A stretch of DNA of 64,000 nt. Origin: Mytilus trossulus (taxonomy: Eukaryota > Mollusca > Bivalvia > Mytilida > Mytilidae). This document shows, piece after piece, positions 56,059 to 64,000 of this stretch. Below the pieces are notes generated by a model. It was given only the letters and a program-made list of their open reading frames with translations, was not told the origin of the DNA and made no database searches. The stretch spans positions 1,228,710 to 1,292,709 of the forward strand of contig NC_086386.1 of assembly GCF_036588685.1 (NCBI RefSeq). The letters are read 5' to 3'. Each line of letters starts with the position of its first letter. Position 1 is the first letter of the stretch. The position numbers and the translations under genes are program-made.

Positions 56059-59000
56059 TTAATATTTAGGTTTTTTGCCACCTGAATCACCTGATTCTCC
56101 TGTTTTACGTTTGTTTAGTATATTTTGAATTTTCTGCCATTGTTTATCTAGTTCGGCCTTTTCATCTTTAGGTCCTGCTCGCCTGGTTTTTCTTCCGTCA
56201 GCCATCTTAACTCCATATTGAAACGCTGCCCTAAAAAAGACAAGAAATTACACTGTAAAACATAACATGGTAACAACATTTTTATTGAAATGAAAAATCT
56301 TGTGCAAGTGAGATTTATAAAGAACCAGGTGCACCGCAGGGGGCAGCTTTATACGACCCCAGTGGTAGAACCCTGAACAGTTGGGGCAAACTTGGTCACA
56401 ATATTCAAGCTTAGTTCTGTCTGAATTTGGATTGTGATCAAATTTTTGACATAATATAGGTTTTTGTCACAAAATTAATATGGTCAAAAAGGAAGCCCTC
56501 CCCTTGGAGCAATTACCCTTAAACTCAATCCCATGCTTTCCATTACAGTATTGAACCTTGTAGTACAATTTCAGAGAGATCTTTACACTTAAACACAAGT
56601 TATTGTCATGATTGTTTTGAAACTAGAAACATGCTTCTTTTTGGCCCTTTTTTTGCCCCTAATTCCTACATATTTTGGGCAATTAACCAAACACTTAATC
56701 CCAGCCTCCCCTTTGTTATGTGATACATTGTGGTACAATTTCAGAGAGATCCATACAATTACACATAAGTTATTGTCTTGAAACTAGAAAAATGCTTGTT
56801 TTAACCCCTTGTTGGCCCTTGATTCCTAAACTTTGGCCCCATAACCCCTAAAATGAATCCAAACCTTCTACTTGTGGTTTTAAACATTGTGGTATGATTT
56901 CAGAGCAATTGAAATACTTCTACACAAGTTATTATCCTGAAACTAGAAAAATGCTTCTTTTGGGCCCCTAATTCCTAATTGGTTGGGACCATCATCCCCA
57001 AAATCAATCCCAACCTTCCTTTTGTGGTATGGAACCTTCTGAAAAATTCATGAAGATCTATTTACTTAAACTAAAGTTATTATCCGGAAACCAATGTGTC
57101 TTCGGACGACGACGACATCATACCATTATACAATCCCAAAAATGTTCTGGGGTCATATAATAATGGCATATATGTTTTTGATGCTGACTTTATCAGCAAG
57201 AATATCAAGCAAGACCTCTATATATTGTTTGGTTTAAAATATGTAATTAAATGAAATAGTAAGTAAAACTAAAACACATAAAAACTTTGTGATAGTTGTT
57301 TGGTTATATGAATGAAGTCACATGCAATTCATCAATGAATTACCACAGATGGAAATAAACATACTACATTGCTGATAATTCATGTCATTGCCTAATATTC
57401 TAGAGTATGAAGTCCTGTTTATGATCTAACAAATATTAGGCAGTAGGTTCTAATGAAAAATATTTTTGAGCAATTTGTGACATTCATTGAAACTCCACTT
57501 TTAGAATCTGTCTTGTTTCTCAATGACATATTTCAATCATGTTGCAGGTAAGGCAGCAACCATTTGATTTTCTGGAGAGGGGGGGGGGGGGGGGGGTGGC
57601 TATGATTTTTTTGGAAAAAAAAGTTTGTTTCCAGTTTTTGGTGAAAAAAATAATTTGTTTTGGACCCTGAGAAAAAAAAATGTTTGTTTTACCCTCAGCT
57701 GCCACTATATGTAATGTTAAAATTGAAAGAAAATATTGTTTTCGGTTTGTCGCTACAAAAAATAGATTGTTCTTCCCCGAAGGCGAAAAAAAAGTTTGTA
57801 CAGAAAAAAAAACCATAGCCCCCCCCCCAGAAAATCAAATGGTTGCTGCCTAAGGATAATCAACAGCCAACTCCAATATTCAAATGCTTTGGTCCATTTC
57901 TGGATATTTTCATATCTTATTGACTTCTTTTTGTTTTACTGGCCTGTAGCAAACCAAAAAAGCCTCAATCCTAGACGTAAAAGGTCTTATCTATTATGTA
58001 AAAGTTTAAATAGACTTTTTGTTTGCATGAACCAAAACAGTTGTATATGTTTAATTTTTGAAGTTATCTAACTTTGTACTACTTACTTAGGAAGTGCCTC
58101 CTTGTTAGACATGTAATCACTGTATTCTTCTTGTGTGTCAAAGTCCCATCGACCCACTGGACCTTTTTTATTTCCTTGGTCCATTTTACTATAGTCCACT
58201 TCATCATCCGAATCATCCAGTGTATCCTGCATCTGCCATTCACTAAAACAAACAAATAATAAATAATTTGAGTTTCAATGCAACAAACCAATAACTAATG
58301 ATTCTTCTAAAAAACAAACAAATAATAAATGATTCTAATAAAAACAAGAATGTGTCCAAAGTACACGGATGCCCCACTCGCACTATCCTTTCCATGTTCC
58401 ATGGACCTTGAAATTGGGTAATAATCTAATTTGGCATAAAAATTAGAAAGATTATACTATAGGGAACATATGTACTAAGTTTCAAGTTGATTGGACTTCA
58501 ATTTCATCAAAAACTACCTTGACCAAAAACTTTAACCTGAAATTCCCACTTTCATTTTCTATGTTGAGTGGACCGTGGAATTGGGGTCAAAAGTCTAATT
58601 TGGCTTTAAAATTAGAAAGATCATATAATAAGCAACAAGTGTACTAAGTTTCAAGTTGATTGGACTTCAGCTTCATCAAAAACTACCTTGACCAAAAACT
58701 TTAACTATCGTAGGTGGGGCATAAAAATAAGAGTAAAGACTGTGAAAATATTTCAATAAACTGTAATAAGGGGTTAAGGAAGCTGGCTTGTCATGTTTTG
58801 GATTTTTTGTCAGATTTTCTGAATCCTCTGGTTTTATCCATTTGAATGCCTTTAAAAAAATTGCCCGGTACCCCCATTTTTCTTTTTGTAAATGTTTTAC
58901 ATGGATAATGATAAGCCATCTGTAAAAGTCTTTTATAATTTTAATTACTTTTTAACAGTTTTTGAGAACTTCAACTTGTCAATGATAAAGCTATGAAAAG

Positions 59001-62000
59001 TCAAGAGAGAATATTTTCCCGCCAAAATTTCAATGGCTAATACCTCGAAAACAAGCATGGTGACCTATATATTTTTTTTGCTCTTTAATTTCCTTTATTA
59101 ATCCCCTATCTATATAAACTAGTTTTTTTGAAAAGTTAATTACTTTGAAACTGAGAAGCAAACTCCCTTAAGGTAGATTGATGGTATACCGCCATCTTGG
59201 ATTGTACAATCACGGTACAAAATCGGTCTAGTTATTTGCCTAAATCTGCAAATTAGGAGACAGATTTGCAATACAATTGTTAGAAGTTTTTTCTATTCAA
59301 AGAAAACTTGTTAATTAACTGTATTATACAAAATATTTTAACAAATATCATTTTCTTTGGTTTTAAAATATTTTTTTTCAAATGAGCCATTTAAGGGGAG
59401 ATAACTCTTTTAGTACAAAATTTATACTGGGCTAATAGGGAATTTTTTTATATTTACTTGTAGCAAGAAAACAAGTTCGGTGACACCATGTTTTCTTTTT
59501 ATTTTCTTAAAACATATTATGAAACCTTTCTTCTCACAATTTATTTCAAAATTCTATCTCATAGAATTTTTTTTATGCACACTAATGTGTTTTTTCATGA
59601 ACAAACTAACCAAATTTTGGCAATTTTCAACGTCTCGTGGCTTGAAAAATAGCACGGTGACCCATACTTTTTATTTAATTTTTGAAGAGCATAGTAAAAT
59701 CTTCATTTTGGTAAATTATAAAAAAATTCTGTCTCAAAAAATATATACTGGTGATCTACCTTAAGAAGGAGTTAGAGATACAAAATGTGTACCCACTAAA
59801 TAAAGCAAAGACAACGGGTTGTGAGTTTTTGTCTTCTGTGTAGACATGAATTATCATTGATTTGGCTCTAATTGTAAATTAATGTGTTTACAAAACTTTT
59901 AATATTTTGAAATACTAAGGCTTTTCTATCTCAGTAATAGATAACCTTAGCTATATTTGGCAAAACTTTTAGGAATTTTTGGTCCTCAATGCTCTTTAAC
60001 TTCCTACTTTATTTGGCCTCTTTTATCATTTTTTTTATTCAATTGTCACTGATGAGTCTTATGTAGACGAAATGCATGTCTGACGCAAATACCAATCCTG
60101 GTATCTATGATGAGTTTATTTTCTATGTGGTATTGTATAGACTGCTGTTTGTCATTTATGTTTTTTTGTTTGTTTTCCCCATTGCATGATTAGTTTCTTG
60201 TTGGTTTTTCAGTTTTGAATATCCCCCTATGGGAACTTTAAACTCTTTTTGACATGTAATAATTTGTAAATAGCAGGCTCATAATAGAAATGTTTCAACC
60301 TTGATAGACTAAAAGATTTTGTAGTTTTTACAGCTAATTTCCTCATGCTTGTAGAGTACAACATTGGTTAGCTTGCTTGTTATGCTTGTATAAACGTTAA
60401 TTCAAGCTTTATAATTAACATTGACATTTTTGAACAGTACATATATAGGCATATTTTAACCTGTTTATATCATATTTAAATTTGATTGGACATAATCCTA
60501 ATTACAATTAACAGTCACAGTATACAAACAAAGCAAGCAAGCTAACCAAAGTCTTTATTTACATGCATTAGCTGTAAGATCTTATCCAGGATAACATTCA
60601 TTATTCTTACCCAGGGTAACATTCATCGTATCCGTAATGATCAATCTTTCCTTTCAGCTTCTGTAGTTTAGTGCTGCCTCTGTAAGATAAAATAATTACA
60701 TAATACAGTTCATCAGAAAACTTAAATTTGTTAATTGCTATTCATTTAAAATCAGATTCAGAATGAGGCAGATCAATCATGTTAGTGAGCATTTACCTTA
60801 AAATAATCTGGTGTAATAACAAAATATTAGGACAAACGTGTTAAAATTAGATGGAAAAGGCTTGACTTTAAAGACTTTTATACAATGGAAAATAATTTAA
60901 CCAAGGCAATTCATTATCAATATCTTATTAATTTTGTATTTGCTTGAGAAATTGCTACTTATAATTATTCCATTAAGCCATGCAAAAATCAAAATCACTA
61001 CTTCTTGAAAAACGAGTAATTATTGCCACATTGATTGCAAATATTCAGGTTTTGTCTTTATGATAATAAATTTGTTTTTTAATCTTAAATTGATAACTTT
61101 TCTAACACACTTTTCTTTCTCCTTTTCTTCTTCTACCATACCAGCAAAACTCTGAAATCAAAATTACAATGAAGACATAGTGGCAAAATAATATACTAGC
61201 ATAACAAAGTCGTTATAACAGAAATTACATCTTATTTGACTTAATGTTCAAAACATAAGATTGTACTCTTTATGATACATCTCATGAATAGAATAATTAT
61301 ATCATACTGTCTCAACTCAATTTTCTGACCAATGGACTAAACCAACTGTGAACTGACAAAAAACTTTGCTAATTACTAGACTTTTAGACTATACTAGCTA
61401 TTAGTATTAGTATTTGTATTCATCTGATGAGCTTGCCTTTTTTAACTGATTTTTTAGGTCGTTCTGATGTTTACTGTTACACCACTGTCCTAGGTTAGAG
61501 AGAGGGTTGGGACCCCACTAACATTTAAAGCCCCACCACATTCTGTATATATGTGCCTGTCCCAAACAAGGAACTTGTAATTCAGTGGTTATTGTTTGTT
61601 TATGTGTTAAATATTTGTTTTTTTTTCGTTCATTTTTTTTACATAAATTAGGCCGTTAGTTTTCTTGTTTGAATCGTTTTACATTATCATTTCAGGGCCT
61701 TTTAAAGCTGACTATGGGGTATAGGCTTTGCTCATTGTTGAAGGCCGCCGTACAGTGACCTATAGTTGTTATTTTTGTGTCATTTGGTCTTGTAGAGAGT
61801 CATCTCATTGGCAATCATACCACATCTTTTTTACATAAACCAAATGTGAGAAATTCAATTCAATTGAAACTTCTTTCCTTTAAATTCTTGTTTATCAGTG
61901 GCAGATCCAGAAATTTTCATAAGTGGGGCCCACTGACTGCCTAAGAGGGGGGCCTGCTCCAGTCAAGCTTCAGTGATTCCCTATATTATAAACAAAAATT

Positions 62001-62936
62001 TTCCCAGAAAAGGGGGGGCAGTCCCCCTGCCCCCCTAAATCTGCCTCTGCTAATGGACTGAACCAGCTCAGTAGTGCATAATTTTGTCTTACCTTAAACT
62101 TCTCATTAATGGACTGAACCACTTGAGTAGCTGATTGACCTTGTTTCTGATCTTCATCCTGAAAAACAATGAAGTTTTCATAAATAAAAGTCCAAATGTC
62201 ATATATCTGTCTAAAATGAGAATTTTGTTTTGAAAAATCTTTGAAAAAAAATAAGATATGTCTCATGATCTTTCTAGAGCAATCTTATCAAAATGCTCTG
62301 AAACATGACATAGGTGACAGTGACTGTTGTGACAAGTTATTTTATAACCAACCATTAAATATATATAAAGCCTGCACTAGTTTCATAAAGCCACCTATTG
62401 AATTTTCTCTTAATAAGGAGAGTCTGTCCTGACATAAAAGCTTTGTCTCTATGTCAACAACCTATCCAAGAGAAGATAATCTGTCTTAATCTAAAGTCTG
62501 ATAATTCATACCTCCTCCACAGGCTTTTCAAAATATGTTTTCTTCCTCCTGTCTTCCCTGTCCCTATCTCTATCTCTGTCTCTACGATCTCTGTCCCGTC
62601 TGTCTCGGTCACCTTTGTCTCTCCTATCACCATGTCTGTCCCTGTCTCTATCTCTACGATCGTCTCCCCTCTCTCTCTGTCTGTCCCTATCTCGTCCCTT
62701 CTCTCTGTCGTCATCCCGACGGTCTTTCTTTCTATCTTTCTTATCCTGGACTTTGTTATAAGTAGGAACATAATCTCCAATGTCATTGTAGATACTAAAC
62801 AGATAAAAAATTAACTCATTATAGATACTAAAACAGATAATACACACATATATATATATATTTTAACTCATTAATTTGGAAATACCTGTATACAAAGTAT
62901 TTCTTGGCACTTTTTTTTGTTAATACTCCTTCTTTC
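56059..62936 (-). CDS. IK: IK (RED) spliceosomal protein, C-terminal half
   Basis: Seven minus-strand exons, in transcript order: 62886-62936, 62512-62794, 62093-62158, 61111-61151, 60611-60679, 58087-58242, 56059-56230 (stop TAA at 56061-56059). All phases agree, giving 278 residues. Landmarks: IYNDIGDYVPTYNK; a long R/D/E dipeptide tract that gives RED its name (within 62540-62740); TYFEKPVEE; VVQSINEKFKSFAGM; YDECYPG; DSDDEVDYSKMDQGNKKGP; GRWDFDTQEEYSDYMSNKEA; AAFQYGVKMADGRKTRR; and terminal KKPKY. These match the C-terminal half of human IK (557 residues). IK/RED works with SMU1 in the spliceosomal B complex in the nucleus. The donor after 61111 (AA|GTGTGT) is weak but is the only one keeping frame. 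Upstream exons lie right of the window. Copies of repeats and MITEs fill the introns. Confidence 0.93.
56320..57170. mobile_element. Second copy of the 53-kb repeat family, in an IK intron
   Basis: It begins 'ggtgcaccgcagggggcagc' + 'tttatacgacccca' and ends 'tggggtcatataat', the same layout as 53030-54980 but about 0.85 kb and diverged. Interior units ('tggcccctaattcct', 'aaaatcaatcccaacctt', 'ccttttgtggt') match, and a short gacgacgac tract is kept near 57105. Confidence 0.7.
57549..57852. mobile_element. Foldback MITE with poly-G/poly-C arms
   Basis: 'ggcagcaaccatttgatttt' + 'ctgga' then a run of about 20 G on the left; a run of C then 'agaaaatcaaatggttgctg' + 'cc' on the right. Inner arms also pair ('ggctatgatttttt' against 'aaaaaaccatagcc'). 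TAA flanks both sides. It sits in the IK intron between 56230 and 58087. Confidence 0.85.
58335..58725. repeat. Dispersed bivalve repeat, two internal units
   Basis: 'cacggatgccccactcgcac', 'aatctaatttggcataaaa', 'tactaagtttcaagttgatt' and 'aaaactaccttgaccaaaaa', in two consecutive units of about 180 bp. I recognise this as a very common bivalve intronic repeat. It lies in an IK intron. Confidence 0.7.
58775..59167. repeat. Dispersed mussel repeat
   Basis: 'gttaaggaagctggcttgtc', 'cccgccaaaatttcaatggc', 'taatacctcgaaaacaagca' and 'actagtttttttgaaaagtt' mark a known-looking mussel repeat ending with 'gagaagcaaactcccttaag'. Confidence 0.6.
59167..59770. mobile_element. Element with 'cttaaggtagatt' inverted ends
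   Basis: The left end 'cccttaaggtagattgatgg' pairs with the right end 'gatctaccttaagaagg', with about 600 bp between. It abuts the preceding repeat, which ends at the same 'cccttaag'. The interior is AT-rich with 'gccatcttggattgtacaat'; the ORF at 59480-59764 is part of it and not a recognised protein. Confidence 0.6.
59770..60600 (-). other. IK intron, no further features
   Basis: AT-rich intron. A short piece near 60045-60110 ('gtcactgatgagtcttatgt' + 'agacgaa') also occurs near 27265-27295 and is a fragment of another dispersed repeat. Nothing else recognised. Confidence 0.5.
61490..61840. repeat. Near-complete dispersed mussel repeat
   Basis: 'ccactgtcctaggttagaga', 'acttgtaattcagtggttat', 'aggccgttagttttcttgtt', 'ggctttgctcattgttgaag' and 'tcattggcaatcataccaca'. 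This is the longest copy in the window of a family also seen at 23085-23170 and 32480-32750 (inverted). The end shares its last 30 bases, inverted, with the start of the gccaatgagacaact family, so the two are related or mirror-arranged. Confidence 0.7.
61903..62052. mobile_element. MITE, intact relative of the 11.3-kb element
   Basis: The left end 'cagtggcagatccagaaatt' is inverted at the right end 'ctaaatctgcctctgcta'. It contains 'gcccactgactgcctaagag' and 'cagtccccctgcccccc'. It lacks the hairpin insertion present in the copy at 11302-11545. It inserted into, or right beside, the partial IK exon copy at 62050-62075. Confidence 0.75.
62050..62075 (-). repeat. Short copy of an IK exon segment after its donor
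   Basis: 'taatggactgaaccagctca' + 'gtag' repeats 24 bases of the exon at 62107-62130 ('taatggactgaaccacttga' + 'gtag') with three mismatches. In transcript sense it lies about 17 bases after the exon's donor. It is the start of a tandem exon copy cut short by the MITE at 61903-62052. Confidence 0.6.
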
Positions 62937-62940
62937 CTGT

Positions 62941-63525
62941 GAAATGACAGAAATTAAGCCTTTATAAGTTGGAAAAGAAATACATATCCACACCATTGAT
63001 GTTCTGTGGTGTTGTTTGTTGATGTGGTAAATTAGTGTTTCTTGTTTCTTGGTTTTTTATACTGATTTGAGTTTTTAAAATACTATTTTACAAGTTTCGA
63101 GTCTGCGAACATGACATGCCATACTATCTAGATCAATGTGATTGTTTCATAATTGACAAAAATGCAAGTTGTTTCTATTTCAGTTAAATTTCATAAAAAT
63201 AATGCTACAGAAATTTTAAAATAAGACTTTTTATCTTTATCTTGTCACAGATTATGCAAAGTTTGTGCAAGTCAAGTTTATGAAAATGTTACAGTGACTT
63301 GACTGTTAGTGTTGCTATCCACCAATTGCAACTCATTCAAAATTTTGACCAAATTGCAATTTGTTTTATTAAACCAAATTGTTCAACTGGTCAGAAATTT
63401 GAACCAACTGCTGTAGAAAACCACAGTCAGGTTGTGAAAGTGCAAGGTGATAAAATAAATCATACTTACAATCCTATAAGATTTTAACTCCAATTTAGTG
63501 ATGTTGTGACAAAATTTGTCTATCA
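62941..63525 (-). other. IK intron upstream of the first visible exon
   Basis: AT-rich; I found no further IK exon in this stretch. The ORF at 63299-63487 is not supported. Confidence 0.5.
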
Positions 63526-64000
63526 GTTTGTATAGGTATATTATAGTCATTACCATTCTTAAGGTGAAATTGTTATTTTGAATTGCTGTAAAAATGTCCA
63601 TACTAACTTTCATATAGTTTTTCTTTCGAAAAGTCTTTTATATTCATAAGAATCAGACATTGTGTGAATTAAAACATTTCATATTCAGTAAAACATGTGT
63701 AAAATTGCAATATGTTTGTAGGAAGTTTCCATGGGGAGATAATATTTTTTTCTTTCAAAAAGTCTTAATTCAAAAGATTAATATTTTAGGTTATCTCCCC
63801 ATGAAAACTTATCAATAGCATATTGTTATTTCACACATATTTTCCTGAGTATATGATGTTTTATTTAAAATGATATCTGGTTCTTATGAATATAGAATAC
63901 TTTTAGAAAGAAAAACTATATGAAAGCTTAGTTTGGTCATTTTTATAGCTATTCAAAATAAACAATTTCACCTTAAGCATGGTAATGACTTTAATATACC
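63525..64000. mobile_element. Foldback element with arms of about 110 bp, at the right edge
   Basis: The left arm 'ggtatattatagtcattacc' + 'attcttaaggtgaaattg' to about 63640 is inverted at 63890-64000 ('caatttcaccttaagcatgg' + 'taatgactttaatatacc'), about 85-90% identical. A second, inner inverted pair is 'ccatggggagataat' (63730) and 'ggttatctccccatg' (63790). It may continue past the edge. Confidence 0.8.

Noticed and set aside
57520-57816. 98-codon minus-strand ORF
   Set aside because: Lies entirely in the foldback MITE with poly-G/poly-C arms.
62454-62786. Second minus-strand frame rich in E, T and R
   Set aside because: Off-frame shadow of the same IK exon; only the DIGDYVPTY frame joins the other IK exons.
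62398-62814. Plus-strand ORF rich in S, V and P
   Set aside because: Antisense shadow of the IK R/D/E tract.

Overview
The window looks like nuclear DNA of a marine mussel (Mytilus or a close relative). It is AT-rich, intron-rich and full of dispersed repeats that I recognise from mussel genomes, such as the family containing 'gccaatgagacaactctcc' and its reverse complement. There are no bacterial-type operons. Splice sites follow GT-AG rules. The protein-coding genes match conserved animal families.

Four genes can be read exon by exon. (1) Minus strand, about 1.67-10.06 kb: ABHD18, an alpha/beta hydrolase; ten coding exons are visible and the last few codons probably lie off the left edge. 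(2) Plus strand, 11.05-18.64 kb, head to head with ABHD18: a Maf/HAM1-fold nucleotide pyrophosphatase resembling the N-terminal half of vertebrate ASMTL. It has six exons and one in-frame TAA in exon 2. (3) Plus strand, 39.30-42.07 kb, with a likely 5' UTR exon near 31.1 kb: a full-length RING/B-box/coiled-coil/NHL protein, the brat (TRIM-NHL) orthologue. It is followed by about 9 kb of repeat-poor, AT-rich sequence that I read as a very long 3' UTR, with a let-7-type seed match. (4) Minus strand, 56.06-62.94 kb and continuing off the right edge: IK (RED), a spliceosomal protein.

The rest is repeat: tandem arrays (2.9, 12.1-15.0, 17.2-18.5, 19.4-22.3, 25.6, 35.5-37.4 and 54.2-54.9 kb), LINE reverse-transcriptase fragments (23.9-24.8, 25.4, 28.6-30.1, 34.5, 41.0-41.5 kb), inverted-repeat elements (2.3, 5.6-7.0, 7.75, 11.3, 38.7, 52.7, 53.0-55.0, 57.6, 59.2, 63.5 kb) and dispersed mussel repeats.

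The most unusual signal is that many tandem duplications sit exactly on exon-intron junctions. ABHD18 exons 2, 8, 9 and 10, Maf exons 2, 3 and 6, and one IK exon each have extra copies of the exon edge beside the real exon. Some grew into arrays: 14 extra copies before Maf exon 6, and a 2.5 kb satellite that seems to grow out of the Maf exon 2 donor. Many copies keep intact splice-site consensus, so these arrays are ladders of competing splice sites. The genes are otherwise unrelated and show no sign of working as a system.
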